The translations under genes were made by a program, and so were the position numbers. Of a stretch of DNA of 64,000 nt, positions 26,713 to 35,307 are shown piece by piece. The DNA comes from Ornithobacterium rhinotracheale (GTDB lineage Bacteria; Bacteroidota; Bacteroidia; Flavobacteriales; Weeksellaceae), in assembly GCF_022832975.1 (NCBI RefSeq), contig NZ_CP094846.1, positions 496,001-560,000 on the forward strand, written 5' to 3'. The first letter of the stretch is position 1; every line of letters begins with the position of its first letter. The notes beneath the pieces are model-generated. The model did not search any database, had not been told where the DNA came from, and saw nothing but the letters and a program-made list of their open reading frames with translations.

Positions 26713-27606
26713 ATGAGCGAAGAAAATTCAATCAAAATATTATCCAACACAGAATACAAAAAATCTTTTCTGCCCGATGTATCAGATTTAATTTTAAATA
26801 ATAAATCATCGATACAACTATATCGGTTAGAATCCTATTTGCGCAATATTCTCATTCCCGTAACGCCCTATCGCACCACATTTAATTTTGTATTATTTGT
26901 GAAAAAAGGAAGGCTTAAACAATATTTAGATGGCGAGGAATATGTAGTGAACGAAGGAGAATTTTTGTACATAAAGCAAGGCTCCATCACAGCCACTTTA
27001 GAAATCACCAAGGATATAGAGGGATACTTTTTGTTGTTTGAAAACGAGATATTTACTTCGCCTCACTTTACGATAAAACACCCCAATTTATTTTTCATTT
27101 CCCCTTATTTTAGTTCAGAGAATTTAGGATTAGAAAGTTTTATCAAGGTTTTAAAACTGATGGAATACGAACTCTTTGTGAATCAATATCAAGACAATGA
27201 GATTGTGCTATCTATGCTGAGAGCCGTTTTATTGAAAATGATAGAGCAGGGAAATCAAAACCCTACCAAAGTGAGCCGATCTCTTGAAATTACATTAAAA
27301 TTTAGAAACCTCTTGCACGAAAATCATAAGCAAGAAAAAAAAGTGAGTTTTTATGCAGATCATCTCCATTTAACAGAGAATTATTTAAACAAATGTCTAA
27401 AAGAAGTAACGGGAAAAACACCCAAGCAATGGATCAATGAGATAGACATAGATTACAGCAAAACACTTCTCCAGACGGGCAAATCAATATCTGAAATTGC
27501 CTACGAATTGAATTTTCAAACCCCTTCGCATTTCTCTCAAGTTTTTAAAAAACTTATAGGCATTTCGCCCACAGATTTTAGATTAAAATTACAGAATAAT
27601 AAGTAA
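26713..27606 (+). CDS. AraC-family transcriptional regulator
   Basis: The 297-residue protein has an N-terminal cupin-like sensing domain (YVVNEGEFLYIKQGS) and a C-terminal double helix-turn-helix (residues about 195-295) with ENYLNKCLKEVTGKTPKQW and ISEIAYELNFQTPSHFSQVFK. AraC-type UreR activates urease in enterobacteria. This protein adjoins a complete urease module and may play a parallel role, but the similarity is only at superfamily level. The ATG at 26713 is preferred over a TTG within the terminator. Confidence 0.88.
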   Translation: MSEENSIKILSNTEYKKSFLPDVSDLILNNKSSIQLYRLESYLRNILIPVTPYRTTFNFVLFVKKGRLKQYLDGEEYVVNEGEFLYIKQGSITATLEITKDIEGYFLLFENEIFTSPHFTIKHPNLFFISPYFSSENLGLESFIKVLKLMEYELFVNQYQDNEIVLSMLRAVLLKMIEQGNQNPTKVSRSLEITLKFRNLLHENHKQEKKVSFYADHLHLTENYLNKCLKEVTGKTPKQWINEIDIDYSKTLLQTGKSISEIAYELNFQTPSHFSQVFKKLIGISPTDFRLKLQNNK

Positions 27607-27609
27607 ATG

Positions 27610-27643
27610 AAAACCCCACAAAATCCGATTTTGTGGGGTTTTT
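27610..27643 (+). terminator. Strong terminator ending the urease module
   Basis: It is identical over 34 nt to the hairpin at 16465-16498, so the two copies bracket the whole urease region. It lies 4 nt after the AraC gene stop. Confidence 0.92.
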
Positions 27644-27743
27644 ATTATAGCTTGTAAGATTGTAAATATATTTTAAAAACACTTTTCTAATTGTTGTCTT
27701 TTGTGATTTTTGTCATAAATAATGTGAAAAATAAATTCAATAC

Positions 27744-27766
27744 TTTTTATTTAGAATAAATAAAAA
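27744..27766 (+). promoter_or_regulatory. Perfect 23-bp palindrome, Fur-box-like operator
   Basis: Arms TTTTTATTTA and TAAATAAAAA (10 of 10 paired) surround a GAA centre. It directly abuts the -7 box of the haem operon at 27767, so a bound repressor would block the promoter. AT-rich inverted repeats of this kind are typical of Fur sites. Confidence 0.6.
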
Positions 27767-27774
27767 TAGATTTG
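27767..27774 (+). promoter_or_regulatory. -7 box (TAGATTTG) of the haem-uptake operon
   Basis: It matches TAnnTTTG and lies 18 nt upstream of the hmuY-like ATG at 27793. It is immediately preceded by the 23-bp palindrome. Confidence 0.65.
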
Positions 27775-27792
27775 TGTCAAAATTTAAAGAAT

Positions 27793-28414
27793 ATGAAAAA
27801 ATCAATTTTAGCAATTGCAGGAGCATTGGTAATGTTTTCCTGCAGCAGCTCGGACGACGACAATGGCAAAAAAGTCGTAGATGGCAATGCAGGTGTTGTA
27901 GAAGTGCAAACCAATGCAAAATCTTATGACAAATGGACATACTATTCCATTGAGCAAGGAAAGGAAGTGGCTGTTGAAAATCCAAAAGAATCCCTAGCTT
28001 GGGATATAGCCTTTCACCGTGGAGATGTGAAATTAAATGGAGGAGCATCTGGAAAAGGTAAAGGAGAGGCGATTAAGCTAAAGACTTACGGATTTTGCAA
28101 CAGTGATAGAAGCACCAGAGAGTGGATATACTAAAGATGTCGAAGCCCCTATCTTATCCTACAATATCAAAACTCATCAAATGACACCACTACCAGATGG
28201 ATCCAAAAATGAGCAACTTGTTTGGCTAAACATTGATATTAGTACACCTCCGCCAAAATACACATTGTACAAAAATGTATTTGTGATAAAAACAGCTAGC
28301 GGAAAATATGCCAAAATCCAATTTTTGAATTATATAGGAGATAATAAAGAAAAAATTGTGGTTACTTGGAAATACTTCTACCAAGCTAATGGCTCAAGAA
28401 AATTAGTAAAATAA
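27793..28414 (+). pseudogene. hmuY: HmuY-family haem-binding lipoprotein, frameshifted
   Basis: HmuY proteins are surface lipoproteins that capture haem for a partner TonB receptor. The first frame has a lipobox (VMFSCSSS) and the family segments DKWTYYSIEQGKEV and WDIAFHRGDVKLNGG. It then loses the frame at 28090-28091 and stops at 28134. The second frame continues the protein from VIEAPESGYTKD to a stop at 28414. Removing one G of the GG at 28090 restores KTYDFATVIEAP. The lesion is not in a long homopolymer, which favours real inactivation. Downstream genes in the operon are also broken. Confidence 0.85.
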
Positions 28415-28416
28415 AA

Positions 28417-30557
28417 ATGTTTACCAAAAAGTTTTTTCTATTTTTCATAGCATTATGCGGGTTAAGCCTAGAGGCACAATGCCCGCATAATTTTATCGTA
28501 AAGACAGAGGAGGGCAAAGAGATACATGATTTTTGGGTAACTTATCAAGGAGAAACCTTTAAATGCACCCAAGGAGATTCTATTTTTTATCCCGAAAAAG
28601 GTGCTAAATTAAAATTTAAAAAAGAGGGCTTTTCGGACAAAACAGTGGAAGTTTCTGAAAAAAACAATGGGTGATATTGCAAGGCAAGGAGCAAGAATAT
28701 TCACTCAATCCCATGGTGATTACAGGCACTAGAATGCCTAAGCCATTGAGCAAATCAGCCATCTATACCAGAGTTATAACCTCAAAGCAGATCAATGCGA
28801 CGGGAAATGTGGATTTGGAAGGAGTGCTTACGCAGGAAATTCCCTACATAAGTTTTACAAATCATGCAGGAGAGCCCAATATAAAGTTTCACGGGCTGGG
28901 CGGAAACTCCGTGCTCGTGCTCGTAAATGGAGAGCGGCTAGCTGGCGAAACAAGAAATAATGTGGATTATAACCAAATAAATCTAAACGATATAGATAGA
29001 ATCGAAGTTTTGCAAGGAGCTTCCTCCACTTTGTATGGTTCTGGAGCCGTGGGCGGAGTAATAAATATCATTACAAAAAAGCCGCTTAGAGGATTCAATC
29101 TAGGTTTGTCGAGTCTTTATAATTCTCAGAAACAGTCTAAAAACAATTTGAATCTCTCGTATTCAAACGATAAATTAAGCACAAAAACAATATTTAATTA
29201 TGATTTTTGGGCAGAAAAAGAATTTAAAGACTCAGAGCTAGCCTTTAGAACTTATGAAAATGGCGAAATCAAAAAAGATAAAACGCTCAATACAACATTT
29301 GCACCCGAGCAATTTTTCTGGAAAGTGGGGCAAATTGTAGGATATAAATTCAATGAAAATCTAGAGGCAAGTGTAGATGTTTCTCATTTTTCCAAAGATA
29401 GAAAAAGCACAGGCGCAGAAAAAAGCATTTTAAAAAATACCTTTAGCGATAATGCAGGAGTGTTACGAGTAAATTATCGCCGAAATCATTGGGATCATCA
29501 GTTTAGTTATAATATAAATACCTACCAGAAAAGGGAAGTTTTTCTAAAGAAAGATAACATAAGCGATCATTACAACAGTAGTATTTTCAATGCTAAATAC
29601 GCCGTGAATTATAAAAAAGACAAAATCGGAGTGCTGAGCGGTGCCGAATTTTTCTCCCAAAGATTGAAAACTTACATGTTTCAAGAAAATGGAACCAAAC
29701 AAGTGCATTCGTATAGTTTTTTCAGTCAGTTGGATTGGCAACTGGGCAAAAACGCTTTTTTGCTGGCGGGAGCAAGGCTAGAGTCTCACCAATTTTACGG
29801 AACGGCATTTACACCCAAAATAGCCTTTAAACATAATATTTATAGAAACATAAGTGCACGCTGGAACTTTTCCACAGGATTTCGTTCGCCGAGTCTCAAG
29901 GAGCTTTACACCGATTGGGATCATTTAGGCATGTTTAGAATCATAGGCTCCACAGATTTAAAGCCAGAGCGCAGCAAGCACTATATGCTTACAATTGAGC
30001 AAAATGGCAAAAAGTTTTACAACGCCATCAATTTCTTTAAAACAGATATTAAAGAAAAATTGGGCTTAAGATATAAAAATGCGCACCAAGATACGCTGCA
30101 ATATCAAAACTTTGAAAAGCAAAATGTTTGGGGGATAGATTTTATGTCTAAAATTTCTGTACTTAAAAATGTAAACATCAATCTAGGCTACGGGTACACC
30201 AAAGATGAAATGAAAATAAACGGCAAAAACACCTCAGACACGCGCCCACATGCATTCAATTACAATGTGGAGTATCAGGCCAAACTTAGTCCAAGTCTGG
30301 CCACATCAGTTTCGTGCAATGGAAATTATTACAGCGGAATCAAATTTTGGGTAAAGGATAATTACAATAAATTCTTTTATCAAGATTATCCCGCCTACTA
30401 TGTTATGGGGCTTAATGCAACATTAAAATATAAAAAATATGCCCGTTTAAACTTAGGCGTGCGAAATATACTTAATTATAAACCTAAAAATTACAATTTC
30501 TACAATCCCATGATTGATGGAGCATTGTACTATCTAAGTATAAACTTAAACAACTAA
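28417..30557 (+). pseudogene. TonB-dependent haem receptor (HmuR-like), frameshifted at A7
   Basis: The first frame (28417-28674) has a signal peptide (LSLEAQC) and a small N-terminal beta domain. The second carries the plug (MVITGTRMPK, then GGNSVLVLVNGERL and ASSTLYGSGAVGGVINIITKK) and a full barrel with GFRSPSLKELY, ending at 30557. The frames meet at seven A (28658-28664). One additional A would give EKKQWVILQGKEQ and join them. The second frame alone has only a GTG and no signal peptide, so it is unlikely to make a working receptor. Confidence 0.85.
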
Positions 30558-31245
30558 TTATAATCATGAAAAGAATTAAAAATTACATTTTATTATGCAG
30601 TACATTGCTACTCACACTGGCTTGTAGCAAGAAGCAAGAAAATACCACAACACCTGAGAATGATGGACAAAAAAAGATTGCAGTTCTACTAGTGAGCCAT
30701 GGTTCGCACTCAGAAACTTGGCGAAATGTACTACTAGATTTAGAAAAAAGCACCAAACAAGAAATACTGCAAGACACGCCAGTCCAAGCCGTAGAAACCG
30801 CCTTTATGGAATATAACGAGCCTTCAATCGCTACACGCCTGAAGGAATTTGACAAAGAAGGCTATACCGATGTGTTGATTGTGCCCGTGTTCTTAACCGT
30901 GAGTCCGCACTCGTTTGAGGACATTCCTACCATCGTGGGACTTAAAGAAAGTCCTTCGTCTATGGAAACTTTGAAAATTGAAAATATTGAACGATATCCA
31001 GCCAAGGCAAAAGTACATATAGCTCCACTTTTAGATTTTAGTAATATTCTCGAAAAAAATGTACTGAGAAGAGTAAAAGCACTCTCTACCCAGCCCAAAG
31101 AAGAAGGCGTTACGCTTGTGGGCTATGGCGATAAGGATTATGAGGCAGAATGGAACAAGCTGTTTAAAAAAATAGGAGAAAGCATTAAAGATAGTTTAGG
31201 CGTTACAGATTTAAACTACGCATGGTGTGGGCATATTGCTGGATA

Positions 31246-31253
31246 TAGCTCAG
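31246..31253 (+). repeat. Target-site duplication, left copy (TAGCTCAG)
   Basis: The 8-bp sequence immediately left of the IS end is repeated at 32737-32744. Keeping one copy restores the chelatase reading frame exactly. Confidence 0.9.
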
Positions 31254-31344
31254 TGTAAATCGTCAGCAAAAAGTTTACCAGTTTAGGTTAAAAATAGTAT
31301 AGTTAAAAAAAGAAAAAACTAACTTTACAAAAACCACTTAGAAC

Positions 31345-31695
31345 ATGGTAAAAAAACAAACAAAAAGCGAAAAGCTTATTAAAGAAGTTCGCCGTAATAC
31401 ACGCCAAGTGTACAATGCAGAACAAAAGATTTTAATCGTCATGGAAGGCTTACGTGCAGAGCTCAGTGTAGCAGAGCTGTGCAGAAAATATGGCATCAGC
31501 GAAGCTACTTATTACAAATGGAGTAAAGAGTTCATTGAAGCAGGAAAGAAACGTCTTTCGGGTAACGAAACAAGAGAAGCTACCAGTGAGCAAGTCAAAG
31601 ATTTACGCAGAGAAAATACCGTATTGAAGGAGTCTTTGGCCGATTTGGTTATTCGTTATGACATTGTAAAAAAAAGCTTAAATCTGTTGGATTAA
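31345..31695 (+). CDS. IS transposase OrfA (helix-turn-helix protein)
   Basis: The 116-residue protein has a helix-turn-helix (VAELCRKYGISEATYYKW) and a C-terminal leucine-rich coiled coil (VKDLRRENTVLKESLADLV), as in IS3-family OrfA proteins that bind the terminal repeats. Its last codons include the A8 run at 31668-31675, where a -1 slip leads into the OrfB frame. Confidence 0.9.
   Translation: MVKKQTKSEKLIKEVRRNTRQVYNAEQKILIVMEGLRAELSVAELCRKYGISEATYYKWSKEFIEAGKKRLSGNETREATSEQVKDLRRENTVLKESLADLVIRYDIVKKSLNLLD
31668..31676 (+). promoter_or_regulatory. A8G slippery site for -1 frameshifting between OrfA and OrfB
   Basis: The heptamer A-AAA-AAG sits in the end of OrfA. A -1 shift enters a frame open from here through 31716 into OrfB with no stop (KKLKSVGLTPQFKKYM), so an OrfAB fusion can be made. 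Confidence 0.75.
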
Positions 31696-31715
31696 CCCCT
31701 CAATTTAAAAAATAT

Positions 31716-32690
31716 ATGAGACTAACGGCAGAAGAAAAAGCAGAGATTATAGAGGTGGTAAAAAACTCTGAATTAGGCGTTAATAGGACTTTAAAGCAAT
31801 TAGGCATTCACAAAAGAACCTTTTATAATTGGTATCACGCCTACAGCCAAAATGGTATTGATGGCCTTAAAGCGAAACGTAATCAAAAGCAACAATGGAA
31901 TAGCATTCCCGATAGAATCAAACAAATGGTCGTTGAGATTGCCTTGCAATATCCCCAGGAAACACCAAGGCTCATTGCCACAAGGTTCATTGATGAACAA
32001 GGCGTTTTCATATCAGAATCATCCGTTTATCGCATTTTGAAAAAACAGGGATTATTGGCCGATACACCGCATAGGTTCTTGGCGGCAGCAGATCAGTTTC
32101 ATTCCAAAACCAATTTCGTGCATCAAATGTGGCAAACGGATTTTACTTATTTCAAAATTATCGGTTGGGGATGGTATTATTTATCCACCGTCATTGATGA
32201 CTACAGCCGATATATCGTTCATTGGGAACTATGTCCTAGTATGACTGCACAAGACGTCAAAAGAACCATTGATAACGCCATCAGTAAAGCCAAAATAAAA
32301 AATAGAAGGCAACCGCCAGTGTTGCTCTCCGACAATGGACCTTGTTATATTGCTAAGGAGCTCAAAGATTACTTAATGAACACTTATGGAATTAGACACA
32401 TACATGGAAAACCATTGCATCCGCAAACACAAGGGAAAATCGAGCGGTATCATCGTTCCATGAAAAATGTAGTCAAATTACACCATTATTATGCTCCCGA
32501 GCAACTCGAAAGGGCTATTGATAAATTTGTGCAATATTACAACTCGCAAAGATATCACGAAGCTTTAAATAATTTAACCCCTGAAGATGTATACCTAGGT
32601 AGACAAGACCAAATCTTAAAACTAAGAAAACAAGTGAAAATAAATACTTTAAATCAAAGAAAATTAAATTATTGTTTTGGACTTATTTAA
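31716..32690 (+). CDS. IS transposase OrfB (DDE integrase core)
   Basis: The 324-residue protein has an N-terminal helix-turn-helix (LGVNRTLKQLGIHKRTFYNW) and an rve-type catalytic core. Its triad is Asp in QTDFTYFK, Asp in LLSDNGPCY and Glu in QGKIERYHRSMK, followed by YNSQRYHEALNNLTPEDVY. Spacing and motifs match active IS3-superfamily transposases. Expression as an OrfAB fusion through the A8G site is likely. Confidence 0.92.
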   Translation: MRLTAEEKAEIIEVVKNSELGVNRTLKQLGIHKRTFYNWYHAYSQNGIDGLKAKRNQKQQWNSIPDRIKQMVVEIALQYPQETPRLIATRFIDEQGVFISESSVYRILKKQGLLADTPHRFLAAADQFHSKTNFVHQMWQTDFTYFKIIGWGWYYLSTVIDDYSRYIVHWELCPSMTAQDVKRTIDNAISKAKIKNRRQPPVLLSDNGPCYIAKELKDYLMNTYGIRHIHGKPLHPQTQGKIERYHRSMKNVVKLHHYYAPEQLERAIDKFVQYYNSQRYHEALNNLTPEDVYLGRQDQILKLRKQVKINTLNQRKLNYCFGLI

Positions 32691-32736
32691 TTGTTTACTA
32701 TATTAGCCTCAGTAAACTTTAGTTTGACGACGTACA

Positions 32737-32744
32737 TAGCTCAG
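32737..32744 (+). repeat. Target-site duplication, right copy (TAGCTCAG)
   Basis: It matches 31246-31253 exactly and lies directly after the right IS end. Confidence 0.9.
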
Positions 32745-32981
32745 AGCCTACACAAAAGGCAATAGAAGAGATTTTAAAACAAAAAAAGAGAGATATTGTA
32801 ATTCCTGTTTTGGTGGCTCACGATGAAAACTTTCAAGTCAAAATCATAGGAGGGGCAATAGACAAAGTAGCAGACAATAAAGAGAAAGTAGGATATAAAC
32901 CAGACGCTATTTTGCCAGATAAAAATGTAGAAAATTGGGTAGTAGACATTGCTAAACAATATGTAGATAAAATCAATAAAG

Positions 32982-33561
32982 GTGAAAACTAAAAGCCGTA
33001 GATACAAAAAGTTTATAAAACTAAATCGAGATTATCATCGCGACTTGGGATACTTTTTTTCGGGCTTAGTGATTATTTATTGTCTATCGGGCATCGCCTT
33101 TAATCATATAGATGATTGGAACCCTGATTTTATTTTAAACAAAAAAGAAATTCAGATAAAACAGGAATTAGACAAGGCACATTTTTCAGACAAGACGGCT
33201 CACGAGCTGAGCCAGCTTTGTGGCGAGAAGGAATACAAACTTTATGATTTTCCCACGCCCTATCAAGTGAAAATCTATTATAAAGATGCAAGCTTTCATG
33301 TAGATTTTAATAAAAAAAATGGGCGTTTATGAGCAGATTACCCGCCGTCCAGTCTTTTATGAAGCCAATGTTTTGCATAGAAACAATGTCAAAGCTTGGC
33401 GGTGGTTTGCCGATATATTTTCGGTGGCACTTATCATAATCGTGGTAACGGGCTTGTTCATAGCTTCGGGCAAAAATAGTTTTAAGAAAAGAGGATTCAT
33501 CTTCTTTGCATTAGGATTCATACCTCCCATTGTGGCGATAATCATTCATTATTTAAATTGA
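32982..33561 (+). pseudogene. PepSY-associated transmembrane protein, frameshifted at A8
   Basis: The first frame (32982-33332, GTG start overlapping the chelatase stop) has a transmembrane helix (YFFSGLVIIYCLSGIAFNH) and a PepSY-like periplasmic region. The second (33319-33561) supplies VYEQITRRPVFYEANVLHR and two further helices. They meet at eight A (33312-33319). One A fewer gives NKKMGVYEQITRRP and a protein of about 190 residues, typical for this family, which occurs in siderophore and haem loci. It is the fourth damaged gene in the operon. Confidence 0.82.
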
Positions 33562-33567
33562 AAAAAA

Positions 33568-33993
33568 ATGAAAAAATTAATATTTTTAAGTTTCTGTTTG
33601 GGATTTATCGTAGCATGTTCTCCTAAAGGAAATCAATTATTTAAAGGAGACTCTGTATGGCAGCGAGATTTCTACCCCATGCCAGGGCTAAAGCACCATG
33701 TTGAGTATCAATTAGGCAACGATAGCATAAGCTATGCAATAAACGGTAGTGCTGTAAACACGGCATATACAATGCGGGTGGATACCGTGGTGCCAGAGGA
33801 AAATAGAATTGTAGCATTTGACAAAGATGGCGTTTGCTATGTTCTGTTTATTAAAGAATTAGGAGGGGACTCCATCAAAATTTTTAAAGAGCAACGAAAT
33901 GATAGGGCAGATGCACTTAATTTTCCCGTTCCAGCACTTGATTACAAAGCCAATCACAACCAAGGCTGGAATACCTATTATAAGAAATCTTGA
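33568..33993 (+). CDS. Hypothetical lipoprotein at the end of the haem operon
   Basis: The 141-residue protein has a lipobox (IVACSPKG) and then a beta-rich domain without recognised motifs (WQRDFYPMPGLKHHVEYQ, FPVPALDYKANHNQGW). It is 6 bp after the PepSY gene and is the only undamaged gene of the presumed operon. Its location suggests a haem- or metal-related envelope function. The family is not recognised. Confidence 0.72.
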   Translation: MKKLIFLSFCLGFIVACSPKGNQLFKGDSVWQRDFYPMPGLKHHVEYQLGNDSISYAINGSAVNTAYTMRVDTVVPEENRIVAFDKDGVCYVLFIKELGGDSIKIFKEQRNDRADALNFPVPALDYKANHNQGWNTYYKKS

Positions 33994-34041
33994 AAAAAAG
34001 TAGAAAAGCTTTTAGCTAATTTCTTAAGTGATATTTACTAA

Positions 34042-34080
34042 AAGCACAAGTGATTTTGCACAAAATCACTTGTGCTTTTT
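34042..34080 (+). terminator. Strong terminator ending the haem operon
   Basis: Arms AAGCACAAGTGATTTTG and CAAAATCACTTGTGCTT are perfectly complementary with almost no loop and are followed by a long T-run. Confidence 0.93.
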
Positions 34081-34152
34081 TTGTAAAACAATAGCAGGGA
34101 AAGGCTTTAGGCTAAATTTTAGAGAAATCTTTAGCCTGAAAACTAAAAATCA

Positions 34153-34160
34153 GTATATTT
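34153..34160 (+). promoter_or_regulatory. -7 box (TATATTTG) of yidD
   Basis: It is an exact TAnnTTTG match, with the yidD ATG only 5 nt beyond it. The transcript would be leaderless or nearly so. Confidence 0.6.
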
Positions 34161-34165
34161 GCCCT

Positions 34166-34411
34166 ATGTCAAGAATCATTCAGCAATTTCTTGTTTTACC
34201 CGCCATTGGTTTGATAAAACTTTACCAAATGCTTATTTCGCCATGGCTTGGTCGCAATTGCCGATTCACGCCCACTTGCTCGCAATATGGCATCGAGGCA
34301 CTGAAAACGCACGGATTTTTCTATGGCAGTTATTTAACCATTAGGAGAATTATGCGCTGCCACCCATGGGGCGGTAGTGGCAAAGATCCTGTTCCCAAAA
34401 AAGAAAAATAA
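34166..34411 (+). CDS. yidD: Membrane protein insertion efficiency factor YidD
   Basis: The 81-residue protein has the diagnostic [29 protein letters not shown] and [12 protein letters not shown] segments. YidD aids membrane-protein insertion with YidC. The ATG at 34166 is chosen since it gives a standard N-terminus and follows a -7 box; a longer in-frame extension runs back through the upstream terminator. lgt starts 2 bp after its stop. Confidence 0.92.
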   Translation: MSRIIQQFLVLPAIGLIKLYQMLISPWLGRNCRFTPTCSQYGIEALKTHGFFYGSYLTIRRIMRCHPWGGSGKDPVPKKEK

Positions 34412-34413
34412 TA

Positions 34414-35304
34414 ATGAAAGAAACTTTAGCATACATTACCTACAAAGGCTCAGAAGGAATCGAGATTTTCGGATTACCCCTACATTTTTATAGCTTAATG
34501 TGGCTAGCCGCTTTTGTCGTAGGCTGGTACATTATGGCAAAAATGTTTAAAATCGATGGCGTGTCAAAGGATAAGCTAGACCCGCTATTTATGTACACTT
34601 TCTTTGGAGCTGTGTTGGGAGCACGCATCGGGGAATTTTTGTTTTATGATCCAAGCGCATTTATTGAGCGTCCGCTAGAGGTATTTTTACCCATTCAATA
34701 TTCGCCAGGGAGCGAGTTTCTTTTTGGCTTAATTAAAAATTACAAATTCGTTGGATTTCAAGGGCTTGCAAGTCATGGTGCTACGGTGGGGCTTTTGATA
34801 AGCTCATATCTTTACACCAAAAAGTATTTACCAGGTAAGAATATGCTTTGGCTCGTTGATCGATTGGCCATCTGTGTGTCCATAGGGGGGGCTTTTGTGC
34901 GATTAGGAAATTTTGTAAATTCTGAAATTGTGGGCAAACCAAGTGATATGCCTTGGGCGGTGTTGTTCGAGAAGCAGAGTTTAAGCTATGGCGAAATCGT
35001 GCCGAGACACCCAGCACAGTTGTACGAGGCATTTGCTTATATTTTGCTATTTATCCTGCTTTGGTGGATTTACAATAAAACCAATAAAAAATACCAAAAC
35101 GGGTATATTTTTGGGCTGTTTTTTACCCTGCTTTTCAGTATCAGATTCATCATCGAATTTTTTAAAGAAAGCCAAGGCGTAGAGTGGGTGGCTCAGACAT
35201 TAAAAGTAGATTTAAACAATGGGCAAGTATTGAGCATTCCATTTATCATCATTGGACTTGTGGTGATGTACTTGTCGAACAAAGGATATTTTAATAAAAA
35301 ATAG
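34414..35304 (+). CDS. lgt: Phosphatidylglycerol--prolipoprotein diacylglyceryl transferase
   Basis: It attaches diacylglyceryl to the lipobox cysteine of prolipoproteins. The 296-residue protein has about seven membrane helices, the GARIGEFLFY segment with a conserved Arg, HGATVGLL with the conserved His, and the Lgt signature RLGNFVNSEIVGKPSD. The window encodes many lipoproteins as clients. A lipoprotein gene follows after 3 bp, suggesting a yidD-lgt-DUF192 unit. Confidence 0.95.
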   Translation: MKETLAYITYKGSEGIEIFGLPLHFYSLMWLAAFVVGWYIMAKMFKIDGVSKDKLDPLFMYTFFGAVLGARIGEFLFYDPSAFIERPLEVFLPIQYSPGSEFLFGLIKNYKFVGFQGLASHGATVGLLISSYLYTKKYLPGKNMLWLVDRLAICVSIGGAFVRLGNFVNSEIVGKPSDMPWAVLFEKQSLSYGEIVPRHPAQLYEAFAYILLFILLWWIYNKTNKKYQNGYIFGLFFTLLFSIRFIIEFFKESQGVEWVAQTLKVDLNNGQVLSIPFIIIGLVVMYLSNKGYFNKK

Positions 35305-35307
35305 AAT

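Larger units (their letters stand above)
31254..32736 (+). mobile_element. IS3-type insertion sequence, 1483 bp
   Basis: The element begins TGTAAATCGTCA and ends, read inward on the other strand, TGTACGTCGTCA. Both ends share a further AAAGTTTAC block, giving imperfect terminal inverted repeats of roughly 28 bp. It encodes OrfA and OrfB with an A8G slippery run between them, the IS3-family arrangement. The target duplication is 8 bp, longer than the usual 3-5 bp for IS3. It is intact by eye and so may still be mobile. Confidence 0.9.
30566..32992 (+). pseudogene. Lipoprotein CbiK/CbiX-like chelatase, interrupted by an IS
   Basis: The left part (30566-31253) begins with a lipobox (TLACSKK) followed by a class II chelatase-like fold with LLVSHGSHSETWR, FLTVSPHSFEDIP and YAWCGHIAGYSS. 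The element 31254-32736 then intervenes. The right part (32745-32992) continues in frame as EPTQKAIEEILKQKK to GEN and a stop. Excising the element and one target copy rebuilds about 310 codons. Exported CbiK relatives bind cobalt or haem, fitting a haem operon; its substrate is uncertain. The residual product lacks about 80 C-terminal residues. Confidence 0.88.

Noticed and set aside
34028-34165. N-terminal extension of yidD
   Set aside because: It passes through the strong terminator at 34042-34080; YidD normally begins at the chosen methionine.
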